DNA from: Streptomyces sp. MBT53
GTDB taxonomy: Bacteria; Actinomycetota; Actinomycetes; Streptomycetales; Streptomycetaceae
Reading direction: 5' to 3'
DNA length: 64,000 bases
NCBI RefSeq assembly: GCF_016654115.1
Contig: NZ_JAEQAZ010000002.1
Span: 62,001-126,000 of the forward strand
Under the pieces are notes generated by a model, which was given only the letters and a program-made list of their open reading frames with translations, made no database searches and was not told where the DNA came from. The translations under genes and the position numbers were made by a program. How positions within the stretch are numbered: position 1 is the first letter of the stretch; every line of letters begins with the position of its first letter. Of the stretch, positions 16,745 through 24,675 are shown piece after piece.

Positions 16745-17748
16745 CCGCCTCGCCCGTGGTCGACTTCCACGGCCACCTCGCCGTCCCCGCCGCCGACGCC
16801 CTGGTGGCGGGAACCCCGGGGTTTGCCGCCGAACTCGCGGCCGAGCAACGCGCCCACTCCCCCGCGTCCCTGGCCGTCAACCGCGCCCAACTCCAGCGGT
16901 TGGCGCCCAAGTTGACGGACGTCACCACCCGCCTCGCGGACCTCGACGCGATGAGCGTCGACATCCAGGTGGTCGGACCGATGCCGATGCACCACTACTG
17001 GGCGGACCAGGATCTCGCGATCCGGCTCGCCCGTACCGTCAACGAGGCCGTCGCCGCCCACTGCGCCACCGCGCCGGACCGGCTGTTCGGCCTGGGCACC
17101 GTCCCGCTCCAACACCCGGACCTGGCGGTCGCGTTGCTGGACCAGGCGGTCAACGACCATGGCCTGTACGGCATCAGCGTCTCCACGACGGTCGACGGCC
17201 GCGAACTGGCCGACCCCGCGCACGACGTGGTGTGGCAGCGCGCGGAGGAGCTGGGCGTGGTCGTGTTCATCCACCCCTGGGGCTGCTCCCTCGGCGAACG
17301 CCTGGCGACCGACTACCTGGGAAACACGGTCGGTCAGCCGGTGGAGACGACGGTCGCGCTCTCACATCTGATCTTCACCGGAGTCCTGGACCGCTTCCCG
17401 CGCCTGAAGCTGGTGGCGGCGCACGGCGGCGGCTATCTGCCGACGTACATCGGCCGTTCGGACCACGCCTGGCGGGTACGCGAGGACGCGCGCGGCTGCG
17501 CCGAGTTGCCCAGTTCCTATCTGCGGCGGATGTGGTTCGACGCCCTGGTGTACACCTCGCGCGCACTGCGCCAACTCGTCGAGGAGGTGGGCGCGGACCG
17601 GGTCGTCCTCGGTACCGACCACCCCTTCGACATGGGTGTCGACGACCCGGTGGCCCGCCTGGACGCGGCCGGGCTCGCTCCCACCGACCGGGCCGCGATC
17701 GCCGGAGGCAACGCTCTCGACCTGCTGTTGAAAGGACACACCCGATGA
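16741..17748 (+). CDS. Amidohydrolase-2 family protein (ACMSD/resorcylate-decarboxylase-like)
   Basis: 335 residues from the GTG at 16741 (4-bp overlap upstream). Metal ligands of the family are visible: DFHGH (HxH) near residue 10, VFIHPWGC in the middle, LVAAHGGGYLPTY and GTDHPFDMG near the C-terminus. This group contains aminocarboxymuconate-semialdehyde decarboxylase and gamma-resorcylate decarboxylase, i.e. zinc-dependent non-oxidative decarboxylases of ring or ring-cleavage compounds. A decarboxylation of an aromatic acid or of its cleavage product fits the operon. It overlaps the next gene by 4 bp. Confidence 0.87.
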   Translation: MTASPVVDFHGHLAVPAADALVAGTPGFAAELAAEQRAHSPASLAVNRAQLQRLAPKLTDVTTRLADLDAMSVDIQVVGPMPMHHYWADQDLAIRLARTVNEAVAAHCATAPDRLFGLGTVPLQHPDLAVALLDQAVNDHGLYGISVSTTVDGRELADPAHDVVWQRAEELGVVVFIHPWGCSLGERLATDYLGNTVGQPVETTVALSHLIFTGVLDRFPRLKLVAAHGGGYLPTYIGRSDHAWRVREDARGCAELPSSYLRRMWFDALVYTSRALRQLVEEVGADRVVLGTDHPFDMGVDDPVARLDAAGLAPTDRAAIAGGNALDLLLKGHTR

Positions 17749-18725
17749 CGACCCGCCCCGCCCTCGGTCCGATCGAGGAAGAGCTCGCCAAGGCCCGTTC
17801 CGCCTACCGCAATTGGGGCCGCTGGGGTGAGGACGACGTGCTCGGCACGCTGAACTTCATCGACGACGCGATCCGCGCCCACGCGGTGGGCCTGGTGCGG
17901 CGCGGGCGGTCCTTCTCGCTCGCCCAGGAGTTCAACGAGTCGGGCCCGCAGCGCGGTTTCCGCGGCCGGATCAACCCGGTGCACTACATGAAGGACACCG
18001 GTTCCGACGCGGCGGCCGGCACCCAGGGTTTCCCGCACGGCTTCGGCGGCGCCGACGACCACATCGTGATGCCGTTGCAGGCCTCCACTCAGTGGGACGG
18101 CCTCGGCCACATCTACGACAACAAGCAGGCGTGGAACGGCCGTCCGTGCACCATCGTCAACGGCGACGGCGACTCGGTCACCGGCATCGAGCACATGAAG
18201 GACGCCTTCACCAGTCGCGGGGTCCTGCTCGACGTGGGCCGCGCGGTCGGCGACGAGAACGGTGAACTCCCTGACGGCTTCCCCATCTTGGAGGAACATC
18301 TGCGCGCCACCATCGAGGCGCAGGGCGCGACGAGTTCGGTCCGACGCGGCGACCTCGTCCTGATCCGCACCGGCCAACTGGGCCGCGTACGGCGGCTCGG
18401 CGCATGGGGCGGATACGCGGCCGGGGACGCACCTGGCCTCTCCTTCACCACCCTCGGCTGGCTGCACCGCACCGAGATCGCGGCGATCGCCTCCGACACC
18501 TGGGGACTTGAGGTACGACCTTACGAGTTTCCGCAGCCCGCGATGTCCCCACTGCACCAGATAGCGATCCCCAACATGGGCCTCCCACTGGGCGAGATGT
18601 GGGACCTGGAGGCACTGGCCGAGGACTGCGCGGCCGACGGTGTCTTCGAGTTCCTGCTGGTCGCCGCACCGCTGCCGGTCACCGGTGCGGTGGGCGCCCC
18701 CGTCAACCCGATCGCGATCAAGTGA
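17745..18725 (+). CDS. Cyclase-family hydrolase with variant metal motif
   Basis: 326 residues from the ATG at 17745 (4-bp overlap). Fold of the cyclase family that includes kynurenine formamidase and isatin hydrolase. The usual metal motif HxGTHxDxxxH is replaced by QASTQWDGLGH near residues 108-118, keeping only the Asp and the last His. This variant is known from longer cyclase-family proteins of actinobacteria and fungi, whose reactions are mostly uncharacterised. A role in opening an amide, lactone or enol-lactone made by the pathway is inference. Translationally coupled on both sides. Confidence 0.83.
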   Translation: MTTRPALGPIEEELAKARSAYRNWGRWGEDDVLGTLNFIDDAIRAHAVGLVRRGRSFSLAQEFNESGPQRGFRGRINPVHYMKDTGSDAAAGTQGFPHGFGGADDHIVMPLQASTQWDGLGHIYDNKQAWNGRPCTIVNGDGDSVTGIEHMKDAFTSRGVLLDVGRAVGDENGELPDGFPILEEHLRATIEAQGATSSVRRGDLVLIRTGQLGRVRRLGAWGGYAAGDAPGLSFTTLGWLHRTEIAAIASDTWGLEVRPYEFPQPAMSPLHQIAIPNMGLPLGEMWDLEALAEDCAADGVFEFLLVAAPLPVTGAVGAPVNPIAIK

Positions 18726-20140
18726 GTACGCCCGTGACTGCATTCAATCGGGGGATGACCCCCGAACCCCCACAAGGGAACCGCTTCTCCGGCACCCTCC
18801 ACCTCCCCGACGACGAGGACTTCGGGACGGCCTGCTTCGGCCGGGTCTTCAACGCCCGCCGCCCGTACGACCGTTCACCGGCCGCCGTCCTGATGGCCGA
18901 GTCGGAGCAGGACGTCGTGGAGGGGGTACGACTCGCTCTGGAGCGGGGCTGGCAGGTCGCCGTCCGTTCCGGCGGCCACAGTTGGGCCGCGTGGTCGGTG
19001 CGCGAGGACGCGCTGCTGATCGACCTCGGGGGCTTCCGCGAGATGGCGTACGACCCGGGGACCGAGATCGTGACGGCGACTCCCAGCGTCAAGGGCGGCG
19101 ACGAACTCAACCCGTATCTCGGGGAGTTCGGCCGCTTCTTCAACGGCGGGCACTGCCCGTCCGTCGGCATCGGCGGCTTTCTGCTCCAGGGCGGGCAGGG
19201 CTGGAACGCGCGGGGCTGGGGCTGGGCGGCGGAGAACATCGTGGCGATCGATGTCGTCACCGCCGAGGGCGAGTTGGTGCGCGCCGACGAGACCCACCAC
19301 AGCGACCTGTTCTGGGCGGCGCGCGGCGCGGGCCCGGGCTTCTTCGGCATCGTCACCCGATTCCACCTCCGCACCCGCCCGCTGCCGAGGTACCTCGGCC
19401 ACACCGTGCACGCGTACCCGCTCGACCTGTTCGACGACGTCATGACCTGGCTGCACGGCATGCACCACACGGTCTCGGACCTGGTGGAGATCGTCGCGCT
19501 CACGCAGACACCGCCCGACCTGGACGAGCCGGTGCTGCTGGTCACGGGCGTGTCGATGACCGACACCGCCGAGCAGGCCGCGGAGGCGCTGGCGCCGCTG
19601 CATGCCAACCCGTACGCGGACCGGGCCCTGTTCCGCGTCGAGGCCCAACAGACCACGCTGGCGGAGCAGTTGGCGGGCCAGCGCACCGCCAACCCCGAGG
19701 GCCACCGTTACCTGGTCGACAACGCCTGGCTGACCGGCCCCGCCGACGAGGTCGTGCCGGCGATCCGCAGGGCCTTCACCGAGCAGCCCACCCGGCAGAC
19801 CTTCACCATCTGGTTCTCGATGGCCCCGCTGCGCCAACTCCCCGACATGGCCTTCTCGTTGCAGTCGGAGATCTACTGCGCCACCTACGTCATTCACGAC
19901 GACCCCGCGCGGGACACGGAGTTGCGCGCCTGGCTGGACAGCGCGATGGCGGACATGCAGCCGGTCACGGCCGGCCAGTACCTCGGCGACTCGGACTTCA
20001 CCGTGCGGCAGTTGAGGTTCATGGGCGACGAACAGTGGCGTCGGCTGCGGGAGATCCGGGCCGCCCGCGACCCCAAGGGGCTCTTCGCCGGCTATCTGAG
20101 CGCGGGGACCGTCACCAACACCAACCACTGGGAGCAGTGA
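18722..20140 (+). CDS. BBE-like FAD-linked oxidase
   Basis: 472 residues from the GTG at 18722 (4-bp overlap with the cyclase gene). N-terminal PCMH-type FAD domain: SGGHSWAAW carries the His, and NGGHCPSVGIGG the Cys, that bind FAD through two covalent bonds in berberine-bridge-type enzymes. GWGWAAENIVAIDVV follows; the C-terminal BBE motif lies in TVTNTNHWEQ. It has no signal peptide. Such enzymes oxidise alcohols, amines or sugars with O2 while reducing FAD. In this operon it probably acts on the substrate side chain or an early intermediate. Confidence 0.87.
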   Translation: MSTPVTAFNRGMTPEPPQGNRFSGTLHLPDDEDFGTACFGRVFNARRPYDRSPAAVLMAESEQDVVEGVRLALERGWQVAVRSGGHSWAAWSVREDALLIDLGGFREMAYDPGTEIVTATPSVKGGDELNPYLGEFGRFFNGGHCPSVGIGGFLLQGGQGWNARGWGWAAENIVAIDVVTAEGELVRADETHHSDLFWAARGAGPGFFGIVTRFHLRTRPLPRYLGHTVHAYPLDLFDDVMTWLHGMHHTVSDLVEIVALTQTPPDLDEPVLLVTGVSMTDTAEQAAEALAPLHANPYADRALFRVEAQQTTLAEQLAGQRTANPEGHRYLVDNAWLTGPADEVVPAIRRAFTEQPTRQTFTIWFSMAPLRQLPDMAFSLQSEIYCATYVIHDDPARDTELRAWLDSAMADMQPVTAGQYLGDSDFTVRQLRFMGDEQWRRLREIRAARDPKGLFAGYLSAGTVTNTNHWEQ

Positions 20141-20143
20141 GCG

Positions 20144-21100
20144 ATGCGTTTCGCGACATACGAGTACGAGGGCGTGGAACGCGCCGGGGTCGTCCGGGAC
20201 GGGACCGTCCATCCACTGCCAGAGGGCGTCACCGTACTGACCCTGCTGGAGCAGGAGGTGCTGCACGCGGCCGGCACCGAAGCGCTGCGGCAGCCAAGTG
20301 ACTTGACGATGGATCAGGTGCGGCTGCTGCCGCCGCTGAAGCCGCCGTCCATCCGGGACTTCGTCGGGTTCGAGGCGCACATCGAGGGGGTCTCGAAGTC
20401 CCTGGACGGACTGGAGCACGTGCCCGAGGAGTGGTACCGGGCGCCGAACTTCTACTTCACCAACCCCCACGCGGCGTACGGCGCGCACGACGAGGTGCCG
20501 ATCCCGGCGGGCTGCTCGGTGCTCGACTTCGAGTTGGAGGTCGGGGTGGTCATCGGCCGCGCCGGACGTGACCTCACGCCGGAGCGGGCGCGTGAGCACA
20601 TCGTCGGCTATCTGGTCTTCAACGACTGGTCGGCGCGGGACCTGCAGAAGCCGGAGAAGAACCTCGGACTCGGCTTCTCCAAGGGCAAGGACTTCGCGAA
20701 CACGCTCGGCCCCTGTCTGGTCACCGCCGACGAGGTCGAGGACCGGCGCGATCCGGACGGCTTCCTCGACCTGGAGATGACCGTCACCCTCAACGGAGAG
20801 CTGATCGGCCGGGACACCCTCGCCAACGTCTCCTGGACCTTCGAGGAGATGATCGCCTACGCCTCCCGGGACGCCTGGGTGCGCCCCGGGGACATCCTCG
20901 GCTCGGGCACCTGCGGCTGGGGCGCCCTGGCCGAGTTCTGGGGCCGGGTCGGCGAGCGCACCCCGCCGCCGCTCAAGCCCGGCGACGAGGTGACCCTCGC
21001 GGTGGAGCGCCTCGGCACCCTCTCCAACCGCGTGGTGCCCGGCCGTACGGACGTGTACCTGCCGCGGGCCCGCAAGCGCGGCCGGACCCCAAGGCCGTAG
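20144..21100 (+). CDS. Fumarylacetoacetate hydrolase-family protein (second copy)
   Basis: 318 residues starting 3 bp after the oxidase stop. FAH fold: FVGFEAHIEGV, then the acidic metal site LDFELEVGVVIGRAGRD and GSGTCGWGALAEFW near the C-terminus. Sequence is clearly different from the first copy at 14051, so the two are not a recent duplication and probably catalyse two separate steps, for example hydrolysis or hydration and decarboxylation. Last gene of the rightward operon; C-terminus is basic (RKRGRTPRP). Confidence 0.88.
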   Translation: MRFATYEYEGVERAGVVRDGTVHPLPEGVTVLTLLEQEVLHAAGTEALRQPSDLTMDQVRLLPPLKPPSIRDFVGFEAHIEGVSKSLDGLEHVPEEWYRAPNFYFTNPHAAYGAHDEVPIPAGCSVLDFELEVGVVIGRAGRDLTPERAREHIVGYLVFNDWSARDLQKPEKNLGLGFSKGKDFANTLGPCLVTADEVEDRRDPDGFLDLEMTVTLNGELIGRDTLANVSWTFEEMIAYASRDAWVRPGDILGSGTCGWGALAEFWGRVGERTPPPLKPGDEVTLAVERLGTLSNRVVPGRTDVYLPRARKRGRTPRP

Positions 21101-21136
21101 ACCGGACGGCCAACCCTTCCGACCTGCACACATCCG

Positions 21137-21163
21137 GGGATCCGATGGCAGCTATCGGATCCC
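21137..21163. promoter_or_regulatory. 27-bp perfect palindrome upstream of the LysR gene
   Basis: 10-bp arms GGGATCCGAT (21137-21146) and ATCGGATCCC (21154-21163) with a 7-bp spacer, 94 bp before the LysR start. No T-tract follows. Best read as the autoregulatory site of the LysR protein; a terminator for the catabolic operon ending at 21100 is the alternative. Confidence 0.6.
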
Positions 21164-21257
21164 TGTGACTTCCCTCCCGGACTCTTCCTCGGTGGGAAGG
21201 CGGTCGTTACGCTCCGGTTTCACCGAGCTTCAACGACGCGGCCGGAAGGACAGGCGC

Positions 21258-22262
21258 ATGGGTCTGGGAGCAATCGACCTGAATCTTCTGGTGGCTCTGG
21301 AAGCCCTCCTGGAGGAGAAGAACGTCACCCACGCGGGGGTGCGGCTGTCCACCAGCCAGTCCGCGATGAGCGGCTCCCTGGCCCGGCTGCGGCGGCACTT
21401 CAACGACGAGCTGCTGGTGCGGGTGGGCCGCGAGTACGAGCTGACCCCGCTCGCGGAGCGGCTGCTGCCGGTCGTCCAGTCCTCCCTGCACAAGGCGGAG
21501 GAGGCGCTGTCGCTGACCAGGCACTTCGATCCCTCGCGCAGCCGGCAGCGGTTCTCGGTCGTGATGTCCGACTACGTGATGACGGTGTTCGTGGAACCGC
21601 TGCTGCGGGCGCTCGCGCAGGAGGCCCCGGGCATCCGGATCGACTTCCACCCGATCGTCATCGGGCAACTGGAGACGGAGACGCATCTGCGCTGCCACGA
21701 CCTGATGATCGTGCCGCTCGGCTATCAGCTGCCGGGCGTGAGCGAGGCCGTGATGCACGACCGGTTCGTGTGTCTCGTCGACCCGGACAACCCGCGTCTG
21801 GTGGACGGCCGACTCTCGCTGCGCGACCTCGCGGAGATGCCGCACGCGGCCTGCGCCGTCGGCAAACTCACGCCCGCCGACCGGCAGTTGGAGACCCTCG
21901 GCATCACACCCCGGGTGCAGGTGAGCACGCCCGGCTTCAACGTACTGCCGTTCCTGGTGAGCGGCACCGACCTGGTCGCCGTGGTCCCCGAGCGGCTCGC
22001 CCGGCGCTACGAGGGCTTCGCGCGCTGTGCCGTCGTACCGACGCCCTTCCCGGACGTACCGCTCGTCGAGGCCATGTACTGGCACCACAACCGGCACGCG
22101 GACCCGGCGCACCGCTGGCTGCGGGAGACGGTCCGCAAGGTGGGCGCGTCGCTGGACGACCCAGTGGTGCGCGAAATCGCTGAAGAAGTCGCCGACGAGA
22201 TCGTCGGCGCGGATGCCACCCATGCCGATCGTGCGTTTCCGGAGCTGACCGCGGCTTCCTAG
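21258..22262 (+). CDS. LysR-family regulator of the catabolic cluster (NodD/NahR-like)
   Basis: 334 residues from the ATG at 21258, preceded by GGAAGGA; the open frame upstream lacks a site of this quality. N-terminal helix-turn-helix: LNLLVALEALLEEKNVTHAG and STSQSAMSGSLARLRRHFND. The C-terminal effector domain resembles the NodD/NahR branch, which recognises flavonoids, salicylate and related aromatics. Located next to the catabolic operons, with a matching palindrome in front of its own gene and in the divergent promoter, it is the likely substrate-responsive activator. Confidence 0.9.
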   Translation: MGLGAIDLNLLVALEALLEEKNVTHAGVRLSTSQSAMSGSLARLRRHFNDELLVRVGREYELTPLAERLLPVVQSSLHKAEEALSLTRHFDPSRSRQRFSVVMSDYVMTVFVEPLLRALAQEAPGIRIDFHPIVIGQLETETHLRCHDLMIVPLGYQLPGVSEAVMHDRFVCLVDPDNPRLVDGRLSLRDLAEMPHAACAVGKLTPADRQLETLGITPRVQVSTPGFNVLPFLVSGTDLVAVVPERLARRYEGFARCAVVPTPFPDVPLVEAMYWHHNRHADPAHRWLRETVRKVGASLDDPVVREIAEEVADEIVGADATHADRAFPELTAAS

Positions 22263-22299
22263 CGTGGACGGGAGACAGCCCGCACCCCCTGGAGGAACC

Positions 22300-23070
22300 G
22301 TGAGCCGCACGCGTCTGGCCGGTCGTACCGTCGTCGTCACCGGGGCCGCGCAGGGCCAGGGCGCCGCCGAGGTGGCGGCCGCGGCCCGGGAGGGGGCGAC
22401 GGTGGTCGCGACCGACGTCCTGGACGAGACGGGCGAGAAGCTCGCCGCGTCCCTGCGCGCCGACGGCCTGGACGTCACCTATCGGCACCTGGACGTGTCG
22501 TCCGAGGACGACTGGGCGGACCTCGCGGCTTCCCTCACCGAAGTGCACGGACTCGTCAACAACGCGGGCATCCCCATGCGGGCGCGGCTCGGTGACGTCC
22601 AACTCGCCGACTGGAACCGGGCGTTCGCGGTGAACACCACCGGCGCGCTGCTCGGCATCCAGGCGCTCAGCCCGCTGATGCCGGCCGGTTCGTCCATCGT
22701 GAACGTCGGCTCGGTCGCGGGTCTCACCGCGCATCACGCGGTCGCGTACACCGCGAGCAAGTGGGCGCTGCGCGGGCTGTCGAAGGTGGCCGCGCTGGAG
22801 CTGGCACCGCGCGGCATCCGTACGAACGTGATCCACCCCGGCTACATCGAGACCCCGCTGATGGCGTCCGCGAACCCGGTGTTCGTACAGGCCCACCTGT
22901 CGCTGACCCCGCAGGGCCGGGCGGGCACGGTGGACGAGGTGGCGCCGCTGGTCGTCTATCTGCTGTCGGACGAGGCGTCGTACGTCAACGGCGCGGAGAT
23001 CACCGTGGACGGCGGGTACGCGGCGCACGGCGGGGTGAAGGCGATCACGAACGCGCTCGACGCTTCGTGA
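22300..23070 (+). CDS. SDR-family oxidoreductase
   Basis: 256 residues from the GTG at 22300, with GGAGGAA directly upstream. TGAAQGQG (Rossmann), LVNNAGIP, Ser in NVGSVAG and YTASK are all present, so it is a complete classical SDR close to 3-alpha/20-beta-hydroxysteroid dehydrogenases and ketoacyl reductases. It follows the LysR gene by 37 bp and is probably the last member of the catabolic cluster, acting on an alcohol or ketone intermediate. Confidence 0.87.
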   Translation: MSRTRLAGRTVVVTGAAQGQGAAEVAAAAREGATVVATDVLDETGEKLAASLRADGLDVTYRHLDVSSEDDWADLAASLTEVHGLVNNAGIPMRARLGDVQLADWNRAFAVNTTGALLGIQALSPLMPAGSSIVNVGSVAGLTAHHAVAYTASKWALRGLSKVAALELAPRGIRTNVIHPGYIETPLMASANPVFVQAHLSLTPQGRAGTVDEVAPLVVYLLSDEASYVNGAEITVDGGYAAHGGVKAITNALDAS

Positions 23071-23099
23071 CGGCGGCCCCTCTACAAGACATGGCCGTC

Positions 23100-24065
23100 T
23101 CAGGACACCAGGACGGTCCGTACGCCGGGAGCCTCGGGCGCGTTCCAGGCGCTCTCGACGTCGGCGAGAGGTACCGGCGCGGCGGTGACCGCGATGCCAC
23201 CGTTCTCGATCTCCTCGACGAGAGACGGGAGTTGCTCCAGATACGCCCTGGTGGACACCGCGCCCTGGCCGTTGCCCTGGAGCCGGAAGTTCGCCGAACG
23301 CAGTGCGGCTGACGGGAGTTCGAGGGTCGGGCCGGCCATGGAGCCGATCTGGATCCAGTTCAGGGCGCGGCTGCGGTCGGCGCGGGCCCGGAGCAGCGCC
23401 ATGATCGCGTCACCGGCCGGCTTGCCCCACAAGTAGTCGATGACCAGGTCGACTTCGGCGGCTTCCTTGGCCAGTTCCGTCGCGGTGGCGTCGGCGTCGT
23501 CGGTGAGCGCGACGGTCGCGTCCGCGCCGATTCCCGGCAGGGTCGCGAGGCGGGCCAGGTCCCGTCCCGCCCCGACGACCCGCCCGGCGCCGAGCCGTTT
23601 GGCGACCTGGACGGCCATCTGGCCGGCGTTGCCGGTCGCGCCGAGGATCAGTACGGACTGCCCGGCCTCGATCGGGACGCGGCGGCGCAGTGCCACCCAG
23701 GACGACATCGCGGGGTTCATCGCGGCGGCGATCTTCACCACGTCCACGCCGTCGGGGAGCGGGACGCTGCGGCGGCTGTCGATGACGGTCCGGGTGGCCA
23801 TCGAGCCGGCCAGTTCGTCATCGGCGACGAAGTACACCAGCCGGCCGTCCGCGCGTCGGCCGACCCCGTCGACTCCGGGCACCATCGGCAGCTTTCCGGT
23901 GCTGGTGTAGTGGCTGCCCGAGGCGCCGGTACGCACGCGGGGGTGCAGGCCCACGGCCAGGACGTCGACGAGTTCCTGGTCCTCGTCGGTGGGGGCGGGC
24001 AGGTCGTACGGCTCGTAGCGGGGCGGGGCGTCGAACGAGCGGACCACGGCGGCATGGACGTCCAT
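23100..24065 (-). CDS. MDR-family quinone oxidoreductase/alcohol dehydrogenase (non-zinc type)
   Basis: 321 residues. N-terminal GroES-like domain and a Rossmann domain with LILGATGNAGQMAVQVAKRL near residues 150-170. No zinc-binding Cys cluster is seen, so it resembles NADPH:quinone reductases. It is divergent from a MarR regulator; pairs like this usually respond to quinones or electrophiles. The 127-bp gap contains three tandem 16-bp repeats and a long inverted repeat, which suggests MarR control. Confidence 0.87.
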   Translation of the reverse strand: MDVHAAVVRSFDAPPRYEPYDLPAPTDEDQELVDVLAVGLHPRVRTGASGSHYTSTGKLPMVPGVDGVGRRADGRLVYFVADDELAGSMATRTVIDSRRSVPLPDGVDVVKIAAAMNPAMSSWVALRRRVPIEAGQSVLILGATGNAGQMAVQVAKRLGAGRVVGAGRDLARLATLPGIGADATVALTDDADATATELAKEAAEVDLVIDYLWGKPAGDAIMALLRARADRSRALNWIQIGSMAGPTLELPSAALRSANFRLQGNGQGAVSTRAYLEQLPSLVEEIENGGIAVTAAPVPLADVESAWNAPEAPGVRTVLVS

Positions 24066-24091
24066 GAGAGTTCTCCTCGGCTGTGGTGCGG

Positions 24092-24139
24092 GACACGGAA
24101 AGTACGCGACACGGAAAGTACGTGGAACAGAAAGTACGT
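24092..24139. repeat. Three tandem 16-bp repeats in the MarR/MDR divergent promoter
   Basis: Units GACACGGAAAGTACGC (24092-24107), GACACGGAAAGTACGT (24108-24123) and GGAACAGAAAGTACGT (24124-24139), head to tail with no gap. The last unit overlaps the inverted repeat at 24131-24174. Confidence 0.8.
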
Positions 24140-24174
24140 TGCACCAATTAAATTAGTAGGTGCCACGTACCTTT
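24131..24174. promoter_or_regulatory. Long inverted repeat, candidate MarR operator
   Basis: AAAGTACGTTGCACC (24131-24145) faces GGTGCCACGTACCTTT (24159-24174): inverted arms with one bulge and one mismatch around a 13-bp AT-only-type core (AATTAAATTAGTA). The core would suit overlapping -10 regions of the two divergent genes. Confidence 0.6.
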
Positions 24175-24192
24175 GCAAGTAGGATCCCGGTC

Positions 24193-24675
24193 ATGACCTC
24201 ACCGCACGACGTGCAGTCCCCGGCGCCCGACGACCTCGGCCTGGTCGACGCCCTCGCCCAGTTGTCGTTCCTGGTGCAGAACGCTCTGGCCGGGATCGCC
24301 GGCGAGTACGACCTGTCGCTCACCCAGACCCGGCTGCTCGGGATCCTGCGGGATCGGGAACCGACGATGAACCAGCTCGGCCGCCACCTCGGCCTCGACA
24401 AGTCCTCGATCACCGGCCTCGTCGACCGGGCGCAGCGCCGGGGGCTGGTCACGCGCACGGTCAGTACCGTCGACCGCCGCTCGTTCCAGGTGTCGATCAC
24501 CGATACGGGCCGCGAGATGGCGACCCAGGTCGCCGCGCGGTTCGCCGAGCAGATCGAGAGGTACACCGCGCCGCTGCCCGAGGCCGACCGCGCACGGCTG
24601 TCACATCTGGCGACCAGGATCGTGACCGCCGACGCCGAGGCCCACGGGGTCGACCTGGGCACGAAGCGGGACTAG
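24193..24675 (+). CDS. MarR-family transcriptional regulator
   Basis: 160 residues from the ATG at 24193 (AGGA 9 bases upstream); a start at 24160 would place the gene inside the operator. Winged helix with LGRHLGLDKSSITGLVDRAQ as recognition region and the wing SVTDRR-like stretch STVDRRSFQVSIT. Likely repressor of itself and of the divergent quinone oxidoreductase. The last 4 bp overlap the end of the convergent sigma-factor gene. Confidence 0.9.
   Translation: MTSPHDVQSPAPDDLGLVDALAQLSFLVQNALAGIAGEYDLSLTQTRLLGILRDREPTMNQLGRHLGLDKSSITGLVDRAQRRGLVTRTVSTVDRRSFQVSITDTGREMATQVAARFAEQIERYTAPLPEADRARLSHLATRIVTADAEAHGVDLGTKRD

Noticed and set aside
24092..24139. CRISPR array
   Set aside because: Three repeats of 16 bp lie head to tail with no spacers; it is an operator-type tandem repeat.
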